Assembly (NCBI RefSeq): GCF_041361465.1
Contig: NZ_JBGKAC010000001.1
Coordinates: 2,232,001-2,296,000 of the forward strand
DNA from: Halobaculum sp. MBLA0143
GTDB taxonomy: Archaea > Halobacteriota > Halobacteria > Halobacteriales > Haloferacaceae
Direction of reading: 5' to 3'
DNA: 64,000 bases
The position numbers were made by a program, and so were the translations under genes. The notes beneath the pieces are model-generated. The model saw nothing but the letters and a program-made list of their open reading frames with translations. It searched no databases and had not been told where the DNA came from. Within the stretch, counting starts at the first letter, position 1, and the number at the start of each line of letters is the position of its first letter. Positions 16,667 through 26,227 of this stretch are shown here, one piece after another.

Positions 16667-18661
16667 CTACTCCTCGTACAGCCGTTCGATCTCCGCGTCG
16701 TAGTACGACTCGATCTCTCGGCGTTTCTTCTTCATCGTCGGGGTGAGCATGTCGTTGTCTTCCGTGAACGCCTCGGACACGAGCCGGAACTGCTTGATCC
16801 GTTCGTGTTTCTCGAACCCCTCGTTGATCTCGTCGACCTCGCGCTGGATTCGGTCGATCACGGCCTCGTCCTGACAGATCAGCCGCTCGGCGTCCGGCAG
16901 GTCCACGCCGTTGGCGTCCGCCCACGCCCGGACCCCCTCGAAGTCCGGGACGAGCAACGCGCCGACGAACTTCCGGGCGTCACCCACCACCATCGTCTGC
17001 TCGACGAGTTCGGAGGCGGCGAACGCGTCCTCGATGGGGCCGGGCGGCACCATCTTCCCGGTCGACAGCTTGAGCAACTGCTTGGCCCGCTCGCGGAAGG
17101 CGACGTAGCCGTCGTCGCGGATCTCCACCACGTCGCCGGTACGGAACCACGGCTCGTCGGAGGTCGTCGCCTCGCTCTCGCCCGTGTCGACGGCGACGCC
17201 GCCGTCGGCGGCGGCGCCCGACAGCGCCGACTCCGAGACGAACGCGGCGTCGGTCTTGTCCGGCTTCTCCCAGTAGCCGTCGAACACGTTCGGCCCGCGG
17301 ACGAGCAGTTCGCCGACGTCGTCCCCGTCGTCCGGAGCGACGCTCGTGTCCAGTCGGATCTCTACGTCCTGCACCGGTGGGCCGATGGTGCCGACCTGCG
17401 GCGTCTCCGGCGGGTTGACCGCGACGACCGGCGAGGTCTCCGTGAGGCCGTACCCCTCCAACACCGGCACGCCCATCGCGTGGTACAGCTCACACAGGTC
17501 CGCCGACAGCGACCCCCCGCCGGAGATGAAGAAGTCGACGTTGTCGCCGAGCGCCTCCCGGACCGACGAGAAGACGAGTCGATCCGCGAGCGCGTACTTC
17601 GCCCGCAGGAACGGCCCGGGGCTGTCCGCACGGTAGTGCTCCCGACCCACCTCCGTCGCCCACGAGAAGATCCGGCGGCTGATGTCGGACTCGCTCGCCT
17701 GCTCCCGAATCGCCGCGTACAGCTTCTCGTACACCCGGGGGACGCTCGCGGCGGTGTCGGGCTGCACGAGTCCGAAGTCCTCCCGGAGCGTGTCCGGCGA
17801 CTCCGCGTACGCGACCGTCGCGCCCGCCGACAGCATGAGGAAGTGGCCGGCCAGCCGTTCGAACACGTGCGCCAACGGCAGAAACGAGAGGTTCACTTTC
17901 CCCGGCTCGATGGCGGGGGTGTCCGTCCTGGTCTTGTCCGGCCGCGGGCCGAATCGGCGGTAACACTGCTCGACGTTCGACAGGAAGTTCCGGTGGGTCA
18001 ACACGGCACCCTTCGGCTGGCCGGTCGTCCCGGAGGTGTAGATCAGACTCGCGGGGTCGGAGCCGTCGCGGTCGACGATCCAGTCGTCGCCCGGGCCACA
18101 CGCCTCGCCGGCGCGGTACACTTCGCCGAGCGTGTACACGTCCTCGCGTTCGTGAGCGCCGCCGTCGATCAGGACGACGAACTCCAGGTCGAGGTCGTCC
18201 TCGACGGCCAACACCCGGTCGAGCAGTTCACGATTCTCCACGACCACCCCGTCTGCGTCCGGGTCGTCGAGCAGATACCCCACCTGATCCGCCGACGAGG
18301 AGGTGTACACGGTGGTGACGACGCCGCCGGCGCCCAACACCGCCAGGTCGGTCTGTGCCCACTCCATCCGGGTGTGAGACAACAGACCGACCCGATCGCC
18401 CGGGTCGACGCCGATCTCTCGGAAGCCGACAGAGAGTCGCTGGACGACCTCGTGGCTCTCCTCGTAGGTGAGCCCGGCGAACGCGCCGTCGGGCGCGGGG
18501 TCGATCACCCCGGCGTCCACGAGCGAGCGGTCGTAGACCCCACCCTTGTACTGCTGGGCCTGGAGGCCGGCGTGTTCGTCCGCCGCCGCGCGAAACGTCT
18601 CCGGAATCGTCTCCCGGACCACGTCGGGGTGGAACTCCGTCTCCGCGCTCTGCCAGTCCAT
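16667..18661 (-). CDS. Long-chain acyl-CoA synthetase (AMP-forming)
   Basis: This enzyme activates fatty acids to acyl-CoA via acyl-adenylate. The 664-residue protein has the ANL signatures in order: LIYTSGTTGQPKGAVLTH (AMP/P-loop), VLEGYGLTETSP, GELLVRGPNVFDGYW, WFRTGDVVEI and the C-terminal hinge with KLSTGKMVPP. Length and motifs match FadD/ACSL-type ligases rather than short-chain acetyl-CoA synthetases. The start is set at ATG 18661 (MDWQSAETEF), since the longer frame adds an unrelated basic leader. Methylmalonyl-CoA and carboxylase genes elsewhere in the window fit acyl-CoA metabolism. Confidence 0.92.
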   Translation of the reverse strand: MDWQSAETEFHPDVVRETIPETFRAAADEHAGLQAQQYKGGVYDRSLVDAGVIDPAPDGAFAGLTYEESHEVVQRLSVGFREIGVDPGDRVGLLSHTRMEWAQTDLAVLGAGGVVTTVYTSSSADQVGYLLDDPDADGVVVENRELLDRVLAVEDDLDLEFVVLIDGGAHEREDVYTLGEVYRAGEACGPGDDWIVDRDGSDPASLIYTSGTTGQPKGAVLTHRNFLSNVEQCYRRFGPRPDKTRTDTPAIEPGKVNLSFLPLAHVFERLAGHFLMLSAGATVAYAESPDTLREDFGLVQPDTAASVPRVYEKLYAAIREQASESDISRRIFSWATEVGREHYRADSPGPFLRAKYALADRLVFSSVREALGDNVDFFISGGGSLSADLCELYHAMGVPVLEGYGLTETSPVVAVNPPETPQVGTIGPPVQDVEIRLDTSVAPDDGDDVGELLVRGPNVFDGYWEKPDKTDAAFVSESALSGAAADGGVAVDTGESEATTSDEPWFRTGDVVEIRDDGYVAFRERAKQLLKLSTGKMVPPGPIEDAFAASELVEQTMVVGDARKFVGALLVPDFEGVRAWADANGVDLPDAERLICQDEAVIDRIQREVDEINEGFEKHERIKQFRLVSEAFTEDNDMLTPTMKKKRREIESYYDAEIERLYEE

Positions 18662-18810
18662 ACCACGCTCTCGGCGGTTCTCCGATAAATAAGCGTGTGG
18701 TACGGCGAGCGCGTTTCTGACTGTTGTCACGGCGTTGGAACGCCGTCGTCCCGGTCGTCACCGTCCCACTGCCGTCGTCTGCCGCTGGCCTCCGGCGACA
18801 CCGCGGCCGA

Positions 18811-19719
18811 TCACGGCTCCGCGGCGCCGTCGAGGTAGCCCAGTACACCACGGGTGTTGAGCCGTTCTTCGGCGCGTGCCTTCTCTTCGCCCCACACCTC
18901 GATCAGGTCCCCGTCGACGGCGTCCGCGAACGACGCCACCACGCTCTCGTCGTCGGTCGCCTCCGCGCGGGCCCGGCGGACGTTCTCGACCCACTCGACG
19001 AGGGTGCGCTTGTACCCCGAGAACAACGAGTCACTGGCCGTGGTCGCGCCGAAGTGAGGGAAACACAGCGTCTCCGGGTCGAGCGCCGCGACCGTCTCCA
19101 CGTCTGCGATGGCCCGATCCAGGTCGAACTGCGAGGGAGGTGTGGTCTGGCGGACGGCGTCCAACGCCGGGACGTAGATGCCGACGGCGTCGCCCGTGAA
19201 CACGGCGTCGTCGCGGTCGTCGTGGAACACGACTTGGTGGGGGGCGTGGCCGGGAGCGTGGTGGGCCGTCAGCGTCCGGTCGCCCAGGTCAACCTCGTCA
19301 CCGTCCGTCAGCGGGGCGATCCGGTCGGCCGGCACCGGCTCCGGGTCGACGTAGTACTCCCACTGCTCGCCGACGGCCGCCTTCGTCCCGGCGACGAGCC
19401 GGGAGGGATCGACGAGGTGGTCCAGGCCGATCTCGTGGACCCGGACTTCGGCGTCCGGGAACGCCTCCGCGAGGAAACCGGCCCCGCCGGCGTGGTCGAG
19501 GTGGACGTGTGTCGGTAAGATCAGCTCCGGCTCGACGCCCAGCTCCGCCAGCGCGTCCAGCACGCGGTCGTGGTGAGTGCCGATCCCGGTGTCGACGACT
19601 GCCGGCCGGTCGGCGTCGATCACGTACACTGCGCCGTAGCCGGGGGTGCCGTACATCCCGGTGTCGACGTAGTGGAGGTCGGTACACTCCGCGACGGTCG
19701 TCACGTCGCCGGCTGCCAT
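18811..19719 (-). CDS. MBL-fold metallo-hydrolase
   Basis: A 302-residue metallo-beta-lactamase-fold hydrolase. The binuclear metal motif is LPTHVHLDHAGG (HxHxDH). Further ligands are in HAPGHAPHQ (His), VFTGDAVG (bridging Asp) and FPHFGAT (His). These are typical of glyoxalase II-like or lactonase-type enzymes; the substrate is unknown. It follows the acyl-CoA ligase (transcribed towards it, same strand) with a 149-bp gap. ATG 19719 gives the normal N terminus. Confidence 0.85.
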   Translation of the reverse strand: MAAGDVTTVAECTDLHYVDTGMYGTPGYGAVYVIDADRPAVVDTGIGTHHDRVLDALAELGVEPELILPTHVHLDHAGGAGFLAEAFPDAEVRVHEIGLDHLVDPSRLVAGTKAAVGEQWEYYVDPEPVPADRIAPLTDGDEVDLGDRTLTAHHAPGHAPHQVVFHDDRDDAVFTGDAVGIYVPALDAVRQTTPPSQFDLDRAIADVETVAALDPETLCFPHFGATTASDSLFSGYKRTLVEWVENVRRARAEATDDESVVASFADAVDGDLIEVWGEEKARAEERLNTRGVLGYLDGAAEP

Positions 19720-19798
19720 ACTGTGGCACGCGGCCGGGCGGGCGATAAGCGTTCGGAATCCGCGGGTCGACCCCGCGACGGCAGCGAGGAACGAACGG

Positions 19799-19805
19799 TT
19801 TTAGT
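19799..19805 (+). promoter_or_regulatory. TATA-like box for rps17e
   Basis: TTTTAGT centred 28 nt before ATG 19830, predicting a leaderless ribosomal protein mRNA. Confidence 0.5.
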
Positions 19806-19829
19806 GGCGGTTCGGCGTTACCTGTCCGT

Positions 19830-20021
19830 ATGGCAATCAAGCCGAAGTACGTCAAGAAGACCGCCAGCCTCCTGCTGGAACGGTACCCGCAGTCGTTCAA
19901 CGCCGACTTCGAGACCAACAAGGAACACGTCTCGGAGCTCACCAACGTGGAGTCGAAGTCCGTCCGCAACCGGATCGCCGGCTACATCACCCGACAGAAG
20001 GCCAACGCCGGTCCCGCCTGA
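19830..20021 (+). CDS. rps17e: 30S ribosomal protein S17e
   Basis: A 63-residue ribosomal protein found in archaea and eukaryotes but not bacteria. It begins [20 protein letters not shown] and contains [20 protein letters not shown], the characteristic S17e helical core. It is complete, unusually basic for this proteome, and has a strong promoter-like box upstream. It supports the archaeal assignment. Confidence 0.95.
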   Translation: MAIKPKYVKKTASLLLERYPQSFNADFETNKEHVSELTNVESKSVRNRIAGYITRQKANAGPA

Positions 20022-20147
20022 CGAACCGACCGCCAACGACGAACGCGGCCGAGACACGCGCCGACCGCCAGCGACACGAACGACGGAGGCACGCACCTCC
20101 CGCCAGACACCGACAGATTCTCACACACGGCCGACCCGTCGTCGGGT

Positions 20148-21269
20148 ATGGCTACGGTCACGGACCGCGTCGACACGGACTTCTCGGCGACGACGCTGTG
20201 GGTCGCGAGCGCCGCCGCCGTCACGGCCGTCCTCGGCGTCGGCAGTCTGCTCGCTCCGGAGACGTTCTACGACGGCTTCCTCTGGCACTACTTCTGGGGG
20301 CCGGTCCAGGCGGACGCTCAGTCTGCCGTCTGTGCCGTCCGGCCCGGCAGCACCGTCCAGTACCTCTACAGCTCGGCGGAGTGTGCGGCCGCCGCCGAGC
20401 CGGTGGCGTACCCCGGCTACACTGTCGTGAGCGAGGTCGGCTACGCCGTCACCCTCGTGTTCGCGCTGTCGGGGGTCGTCCTCCTGCTCCGCCGGCTGGA
20501 GATCGCCGAGGACCCACGGTTCTTCTACGCGATGGTGCCGTTCTTCTTCCTCGGCGGGGCGCTCCGGGTCGTCGAGGACGCCGACAACGCCTCCGAGGCG
20601 GACGTGCTTCCGGAGCTCGTGAAGTCGTTGCTCATCAGCCCGATCATCTACTTCACGTTGTTCTTCCTCACGCTGACGATCGTCGCCGGCGCCGTCGTCG
20701 CGGTCCGGCGCGGGCTGCTCCCCGCCGTCGGCGACGGTGAGGGGTACGAGACGCCGATCCTCGTCGCCGGCAGCGCCGTCCTCGCGGGCACGCTGGGGTA
20801 CCTCCTCCTGTTCGGGCTCTCGCCCGACAGCCCCGGCACGGTCTACCCCCAGGTGATCGCCACGATCCTGATCGTCGCCGTCGTGTCGACGGTCGCCACC
20901 TGGTACGGCACACGAGAACTACTGCCGTCGATCCACGGGGGCACCGGCGCCGCCGGCGTGGTCGTCGTGTTCGCCCACGCGTTGGACGGCGCCGCGAACG
21001 TGATCGGGCTGGACTACATGGTCGCGCTCGGCGCCGGCCCGAACCTCGTCCCGAAACACCCCGTCAACCAGTTCGTCGTCGACGTCGCCGGCGCCGCCTG
21101 GCCGTTCCTCCTCGTCAAGCTCGCGGCCGCCGTGTTCGTCCTCTCCGTGCTGGACGAGCCGTTGTTCGAGGAGTCACCCCGCTACGCCGTGTTGCTGCTG
21201 ATCGCCGTGACCGCCGTCGGGCTCGGGCCCGGGACGCGGGACATGCTGCGGGCGACGATCGGGGTGTGA
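20148..21269 (+). CDS. DUF63-family multi-pass membrane protein
   Basis: A 373-residue membrane protein with about eight to nine hydrophobic helices. It has the DUF63-type segments FYDGFLWHYFWGPVQAD near the N terminus and FFLGGALRVVEDA, HALDGAANVIGLDY and HPVNQFVVD later. Charged residues within membrane segments (Arg/Asp in GGALRVVEDA) are typical of the family. The family is widespread in archaea; its role is not established. It lies 126 bp downstream of rps17e and is probably transcribed separately. Confidence 0.8.
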   Translation: MATVTDRVDTDFSATTLWVASAAAVTAVLGVGSLLAPETFYDGFLWHYFWGPVQADAQSAVCAVRPGSTVQYLYSSAECAAAAEPVAYPGYTVVSEVGYAVTLVFALSGVVLLLRRLEIAEDPRFFYAMVPFFFLGGALRVVEDADNASEADVLPELVKSLLISPIIYFTLFFLTLTIVAGAVVAVRRGLLPAVGDGEGYETPILVAGSAVLAGTLGYLLLFGLSPDSPGTVYPQVIATILIVAVVSTVATWYGTRELLPSIHGGTGAAGVVVVFAHALDGAANVIGLDYMVALGAGPNLVPKHPVNQFVVDVAGAAWPFLLVKLAAAVFVLSVLDEPLFEESPRYAVLLLIAVTAVGLGPGTRDMLRATIGV

Positions 21270-21334
21270 CCGGCGGCGTCGCTGCTCGTTCCACACAGTT
21301 ATTTAGACCTGACGACAGTTAGTCGCAGGGTAAC

Positions 21335-21814
21335 GTGGGCGAACCTCGAACGGTGTTCTAGGACGAGAGAGTCGGCCTGACCGTCACGATCACCCTCGTG
21401 GCCGTCGTCGCATTGGGGGCGTCGCTGTACACGGCCGGGCGCTATCAAGAAACCGACGGCCCACCCATCGAGACGGACTGTCAGTACGACGAGCCGGCGG
21501 CGCAGTTGAGGTTCGAGGTGGAACGCGGGAGCGTCACGGAGAGGGAGTTCGACGGGCTCTGGGTGTACGTCGACGACGAACTGGCGTCGCTGTCCGGGCC
21601 ACAGGGGCGCACCGACACCGGGGCGTGGGTGATCGACGGGAACGTGAGCGACGCCGCGGACTACCCCGTCGAGCGCGGGTCGACGGTGACCGTCCACGGC
21701 GTGGGTCCGGACTCGGACGTGTACGTGACCGTCGCGTGGGAGAACACCGAGGCGAACTCACTGACCGCGGCTGCCGACCCCGCGGCGGCGGACTGTTCGC
21801 GGGTGTCGGTGTAG
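21335..21814 (+). pseudogene. Pilin-like secreted protein gene with in-frame TAG
   Basis: A frame from GTG 21335 reads eight codons, then TAG at 21359-21361, then continues open to 21814. Right after the stop it encodes DERVGLTVTITLVAVVALGA, which resembles the hydrophobic class III signal/assembly helix of haloarchaeal pilins. It is followed by a beta-rich acidic domain with two cysteines. A TATA-like TATTTAGA at about 21299-21306 fits a start at 21335. So the gene either carries a nonsense mutation, or starts internally at GTG 21398 and loses the processing site. A sequencing error is also possible. Confidence 0.55.
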
Positions 21815-23650
21815 CTACTCCAACACGAGCAACACGTCGCCCATGTCGACGCTGTCGCCCTCGGCGACGGGCACGTCCGTCACCGTGCCGCCGGCGTCGG
21901 CGGTGATGTCGTTCTCCATCTTCATCGCCTCCAGCACGCACACCACGTCGCCGGGGGCGACCTCGTCACCCTCCGACACCTCGACGGAGAGGAGCGTCCC
22001 CTGCATCTCCGCCGCCACGGTCTCGCCGTCGCCGACGGCGACCGTGTCGTCGTCGCCGTCGTCGTCCGTGGCCACGTCCGGCCGGTCGCGGCCGCCGCCG
22101 GTGTCGGGCGTTGGGATCGCGGGCGCGCCACGCTCTTCTAAGTTCACCTCGAAGCGCTTGCCGTTCACCTCGACGGTGAACTCGCGTTCGGTGGTCTCCT
22201 CGTCGTCGTCGGCGGTCGGGGCGTCACCGGTGCCGTACTCCTCCTGGGCGGCAGCGATGGCGTCTCTGTCGGCGTGTTCGTCGAGGTACTTCGTCGTGTG
22301 GGTGCCGCCGACGAAGGCGTCGTCGTCCGTCACCATCAGCCGGTGGAACGGGACGATCGTCACCACGCCCTCGACGTCGTACTCCTTGAGCGCGCGGGCC
22401 GAGCGAGCGAGACAGGTCTCCCGGTCCGGCCCGTGGACGATCAGCTTGGCGATCATCGAGTCGTAGTCCGTGACGAGGTCGTCGCCCTGCCGGAGCGCGT
22501 CGTCCACCCGGACGCCGATCCCACCCGGCGGGTCGTACACGTCGAGACTCCCCTCGTTCGCGGGCTGGAACTCGTCGGCGGCGTTCTCGGCGTTGATCCG
22601 GTACTCGACGGCGTGACCTTCCAACTCCACGTCGTCCTGTGTGAACGCGATCTCCTGGCCGGCGGCGATCTTCAGTTGCTCCTCGACGATATCGATCCCC
22701 GTCAGCTCCTCCGTGACGGTGTGTTCCACCTGGATCCGGGTGTTCACTTCGAGGAAGTAGAAGTCCGTCTCCGGACCGAGCAGTTCCCCGGGCTCGCGGT
22801 CGGGATCCTCCTCCACGAGGAACTCCACGGTGCCGGCGTTGGTGTAGCCGGCCTCGCGGACGCCGTCGCGGGCGGCCTCGCCGATCTGCTCGCGGAGCTC
22901 GTCCGACAGCGCCGGGCTCGGCCCCTCCTCGATCACCTTCTGGTGGCGACGCTGGAGCGAACAGTCGCGTTCGCCGAGGTGGCGGACGTTGCCGTGTTCG
23001 TCGGCGACGATCTGCACCTCGATGTGGCGGGGGGTCTCCAGGTACCGCTCCAGGTAGACGGAGTCGTTCGAGAAGTACGCCTCACCCTCGCGTTTGGCCG
23101 ACTCCAGCTCCTCGGCGGCCTCCTCGGGGCCGCGGACGACCTTCATCCCACGGCCGCCGCCGCCGCCCTCCGCCTTGATGGCGACGGGGTAGCCGTTCTC
23201 CTCGCCGAACTCGCGGACGGTCTCCGCCTCGGTGACGGGCTCCGTCGTCCCCGGGACGATGGGGACGCCCGCCTCGTTCATGATCGAGCGCGCCTTCGTC
23301 TTCTCGCCGAGCGTCCGCATCGGGCCGGGGTCGGGTCCGACCCAGGTGATCCCCTCGGTGTCGGCGACCCGCCGGGCGAAGTCGGCGTTCTCCGCGAGGA
23401 AGCCGTAGCCGGGGTGGATCGCGTCTGCGCCCGCCTGCCGGGCGGCGTCGACGACCGCCTCGCCGTCGAGGTACGAGTCGGCAGCCCGCGCCGGGCCGAC
23501 GTTGTACGCCTCGTCGGCGTACCGGACGTGACCGCCGTGGCGGTCCGGGTCGCTGTAGACCGCGACCGTGTCGATCCCCAGATCCTCACAGGCACGCATC
23601 ACGCGGACGGCGATCTCTCCACGATTTGCGACGAGCACCTTGTCGAACAT
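21815..23650 (-). CDS. Acetyl/propionyl-CoA carboxylase biotin carboxylase subunit with biotinyl domain
   Basis: A 611-residue alpha subunit that carboxylates its own biotin with ATP and bicarbonate for acyl-CoA carboxylation. It starts [18 protein letters not shown] at ATG 23650. ATP-grasp motifs include [10 protein letters not shown] and [16 protein letters not shown] low-complexity linker follows, then the biotinyl domain with EAMKMENDI, Lys about 577 being the attachment site. The fused carrier domain is typical of haloarchaeal AccC/PccA proteins. The carboxyltransferase is not adjacent. The gene is convergent with the pilin-like gene, ending immediately after it. Confidence 0.92.
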   Translation of the reverse strand: MFDKVLVANRGEIAVRVMRACEDLGIDTVAVYSDPDRHGGHVRYADEAYNVGPARAADSYLDGEAVVDAARQAGADAIHPGYGFLAENADFARRVADTEGITWVGPDPGPMRTLGEKTKARSIMNEAGVPIVPGTTEPVTEAETVREFGEENGYPVAIKAEGGGGGRGMKVVRGPEEAAEELESAKREGEAYFSNDSVYLERYLETPRHIEVQIVADEHGNVRHLGERDCSLQRRHQKVIEEGPSPALSDELREQIGEAARDGVREAGYTNAGTVEFLVEEDPDREPGELLGPETDFYFLEVNTRIQVEHTVTEELTGIDIVEEQLKIAAGQEIAFTQDDVELEGHAVEYRINAENAADEFQPANEGSLDVYDPPGGIGVRVDDALRQGDDLVTDYDSMIAKLIVHGPDRETCLARSARALKEYDVEGVVTIVPFHRLMVTDDDAFVGGTHTTKYLDEHADRDAIAAAQEEYGTGDAPTADDDEETTEREFTVEVNGKRFEVNLEERGAPAIPTPDTGGGRDRPDVATDDDGDDDTVAVGDGETVAAEMQGTLLSVEVSEGDEVAPGDVVCVLEAMKMENDITADAGGTVTDVPVAEGDSVDMGDVLLVLE

Positions 23651-23730
23651 CCTTGCCACCAGTTCGCGCAAAACCTACCTCAATCCGTCGGTCTACGACG
23701 ACGGGGAGTCGCCGGGGCACCGGTCGGACG

Positions 23731-23930
23731 CTACGGCGGCGACTCGGGAAACTCCAGCGGCTCTCCGTCGGTGCCGTCCGTCTCGTCGGCGACCTCGTCG
23801 ACCAGATCGTACTCCAGCTCGGCGAGCCGCTCCGCGACCGGGCTGTCGCGGTTGATCTGGTACAACGGGCTCCCACTCACCTCTCGCGTCTGCTCGACCA
23901 CGCCGAGGTCGATCGGTATCGGGCTCGTCC
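23731..23930 (-). pseudogene. Remnant of a winged-helix regulator, C-terminal part only
   Basis: A minus-strand frame ending at a TAG at 23731 encodes LGVVEQTREVSGSPLYQI, followed by an acidic helix (ERLAELEYDLVDEVAD). This pattern, wing then dimerisation helix, is typical of haloarchaeal winged-helix proteins. No DNA-recognition helix and no usable start precede it. On the other strand, 23955-24045 encodes a fragment (FLERFDEDDDYAWFYRTRS) that also has no start or continuation. The stretch 23651-24037 therefore looks like eroded genes. Confidence 0.45.
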
Positions 23931-24037
23931 GAGAGAAGGGTCGTGGGACTGTGACGCTGAAGAGTGTACAAGATGGAAAGCGGTTCCTCGAACGCTTCGA
24001 CGAGGACGACGACTACGCCTGGTTCTACCGAACCCGA

Positions 24038-24502
24038 TCACTCCCGCACGCCCAACTCCGACAACGCCAACTGCACGAGCCGCGCTTCCACCAGGTCCCG
24101 TTCCTCCGTCATCGGGTCGTCGGCGGCGGTGACGGTGTCTGCGGCCTCGGACAGCATCCGTTCTTCCAGCTCCGTCTGGTCGGGCTCGCCGCGGGTGTCG
24201 TTCAGGAGTGCCTCGAAGTCCTCCCGGAGGTCGAAGTCGGCGCGGGCGACGTTACACCGCGACAACGGGGACATCCCGGTCTCCAGGACGAGGTCTCGGA
24301 CGACGGCCCAGTCGGACTCGCAGAACTCCAGGGTGACGGCGCCGACGACGTCTCGCCAGGCGATTGGGTCGCCGTTCTCCATCAGCTGGATCGCGCGGGG
24401 CGGCACCGCGACCCGGTGGGCCGTGTCGGGGTCGTCACACAGACAGCAGGGCTGCTGGGTGCGTCCGGTGTACACGTCGACAGACAGGAGCCGCGGCGAC
24501 AA
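24038..24502 (-). CDS. Hypothetical protein with CCLCDD cysteine motif
   Basis: An acidic protein of up to 154 residues. The N-terminal part has QPCCLCDDPDTAHRVAVPP, possibly a metal site with a later Cys pair (EFCESDW and SRCN). The C-terminal half is helical and Glu/Asp-rich. The frame opens with TTG 24502; GTG 24475 is an alternative start that keeps the cysteine motif. It looks like a conserved haloarchaeal protein, but I cannot name a family. It is divergent from the FlaD/E-like gene. Confidence 0.65.
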   Translation of the reverse strand: MSPRLLSVDVYTGRTQQPCCLCDDPDTAHRVAVPPRAIQLMENGDPIAWRDVVGAVTLEFCESDWAVVRDLVLETGMSPLSRCNVARADFDLREDFEALLNDTRGEPDQTELEERMLSEAADTVTAADDPMTEERDLVEARLVQLALSELGVRE

Positions 24503-24621
24503 GTCCCCGTCGGTCGGGCGTCTGCCGGACGGCAGACAGTTCTCGCGGACGATACGCCCAGGACAAGACCTTTAGCCCAGTTGGTCGAACCCTGTGGTAG
24601 CCGCGAGAGCGGGAACCCAGT

Positions 24622-25083
24622 ATGCTCGACCCGAAGGAGTACGACCCGGAGGAGCTGCGAACGCTGGCGGGCGCAGCGAGCCCGACGGCGGAGCCGACCG
24701 ACGAGGAGCGCCGCTGGGCAGAGCCCGCGGACTTCCTCGGCCAGGCAGAAGCGAGCGCGATGGCGGCGCAGCTGGGGGACGTCTACTACCTCCAGGCGGC
24801 ACAGGGCGGCGCCGAGCGGCCGTACCTCTCGGCGCTGCCTGCCGCCGCCCCGGGGGCGCGACTGGCGCTCGACTGGCTGGAGTTCCTCGTCGCCGTCGGC
24901 GGCCACGACCGTGCCGAGGAGGCGCTGGACTACTACCAGCGCGTCCAGTGGATCGGCGCCGACGCGAGCGAGACGCTGGCGGAGCTGTTGCCCGGGCTGT
25001 CGGCCGGCGGCGACGACCGCCTCCGACCGGCACACCACCGGACCAGCCTCCTGTTCGTCGCTCGCCTCGCCGCCCTCCGGTGA
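24622..25083 (+). CDS. Archaellum accessory FlaD/FlaE-domain protein
   Basis: A 153-residue protein. After an acidic, coil-like N terminus it contains the FlaD/E domain pattern RPYLSALPAAAPGARLALDW, followed by LEFLVAVGGHDRAEEALDYY and RVQWIGADASETLAELLPG. FlaD/ArlD and FlaE/ArlE proteins belong to the cytoplasmic switch complex that couples chemotaxis (via CheF) to the archaellum. No archaellin or arl motor genes lie here, so this is a stand-alone copy. It is followed 75 bp later by an actin-like gene on the same strand. Confidence 0.8.
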   Translation: MLDPKEYDPEELRTLAGAASPTAEPTDEERRWAEPADFLGQAEASAMAAQLGDVYYLQAAQGGAERPYLSALPAAAPGARLALDWLEFLVAVGGHDRAEEALDYYQRVQWIGADASETLAELLPGLSAGGDDRLRPAHHRTSLLFVARLAALR

Positions 25084-25158
25084 GACTCTCGGGCCCACGC
25101 GGCAGACGGCACTGGACGGATCGAACGACCACCACGGCCACGACCACGGTCACCAGAA

Positions 25159-26220
25159 ATGTCAACAGAAGACGACGAGACGGACGGATTCGAGAGTTCG
25201 CAGTCGGTCCCGGTCGGCGTGAAGCTGGGGTCGACGCGGACGGTCGTACGCTACCCCGACGCGGCGGGCGAGACGCAGACGGTCAGGACCCTCACCTGTC
25301 TGGCGACGTACGAGGACGCCATCACCGGCTCCGAGCGGGTGTTGTTCGGCGAGCAGGCGGCCGCCGAGTACCCGAATCGGGTGGAGTTCATGCTCCGGTC
25401 GGGACTGCCCGAGGACGACGAGCGGACGGAACTGGCACGGCGGTACTTCGACGAACTCGTCGAGACGAACGGTGTCCCGCAGGACAGCACCGTCGTGTAC
25501 GCCATCCCGACGATCGACAACGAGGCCGGACTCCGGAACCTCTCGGCGGTGATCGAGGAGTCGGCCATCGGGACGGTGGAGATGCGGTCGTACCCGGAGT
25601 CGCTGTGTAGCGCCATCCCGGCGATGGGCGACGGGGTCGAGGCTATCGACGACGTGTTCGTCGCGGTCAACATGGGCTCGACCAACCTGGAGGCGTGCGC
25701 CTACCGACGGGGCGAACAGCTGCTCCCCTTCTCCACCGGCTCGGTGACGGGCAACGCCGTCGACCGGCGGATCGTCAACAACGTCGAAGAGGAGACCCAG
25801 GGGCGCGTCCACGTCGACCTCACGACCGCCCGCGAGTACAAGGAAGAACACGGCAGTGTCGGCGGCTTCGAGCCGTTCTCGGACGTGGTCCAACAGCCCG
25901 GCGGCGGCTCGCACGAGTTCACCATCGAGGAGTCCGTCCCGGACGCGCTGAACTGGTACGTCGACGAGGCGGTCGACCGCGTCGCCAACGAGTTCCTGCC
26001 GGACTTCGCCAACGAGTACATGAAGCCGTACCAGATGGCGTTGTCGAGCCCCATCGCGCTCACCGGCGGGATGGCGTGTCTCCCGGGGCTCCCGGAGGCG
26101 TTCGAGGAACGACTCGCCGCGGAGCTCGACCGCGAGGTGGACGTCGTGACGCCGCCCGCGCCGGACACGGCCGCCGCCGAAGGGGCGATGCGGATTGCCA
26201 AGCGACTCACCGGCGACTGA
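25159..26220 (+). CDS. Actin/MreB-superfamily protein, salactin-like
   Basis: A 353-residue actin-fold protein. The phosphate-1-like loop is VGVKLGSTRTVV near residues 18-29, the phosphate-2-like loop is VFVAVNMGSTNLEA near 168-181, and the adenosine-type motif is PIALTGGMACLPGLPEAFEE near 295-315. The Asp normally found in phosphate-1 (DxG) is Lys here, and that in phosphate-2 is Asn. Haloarchaeal salactin (described in Halobacterium salinarum as a polar, dynamically unstable filament) is the closest family I recall. Partner genes: FlaD/E-like upstream, a membrane protein directly downstream. Confidence 0.75.
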   Translation: MSTEDDETDGFESSQSVPVGVKLGSTRTVVRYPDAAGETQTVRTLTCLATYEDAITGSERVLFGEQAAAEYPNRVEFMLRSGLPEDDERTELARRYFDELVETNGVPQDSTVVYAIPTIDNEAGLRNLSAVIEESAIGTVEMRSYPESLCSAIPAMGDGVEAIDDVFVAVNMGSTNLEACAYRRGEQLLPFSTGSVTGNAVDRRIVNNVEEETQGRVHVDLTTAREYKEEHGSVGGFEPFSDVVQQPGGGSHEFTIEESVPDALNWYVDEAVDRVANEFLPDFANEYMKPYQMALSSPIALTGGMACLPGLPEAFEERLAAELDREVDVVTPPAPDTAAAEGAMRIAKRLTGD

Positions 26221-26227
26221 GCCGGGC

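Noticed and set aside
21359-21361. Pyrrolysine or programmed readthrough at the TAG codon
   Set aside because: Nothing in the window suggests pyrrolysine machinery, and haloarchaea are not known to use it; mutation or an internal start is simpler.
22274-25222. Very long plus-strand ORF (982 codons)
   Set aside because: It is antisense to the biotin carboxylase gene and other genes, has Arg/Val-rich low-information translation and no domain; typical of GC-rich shadow frames.
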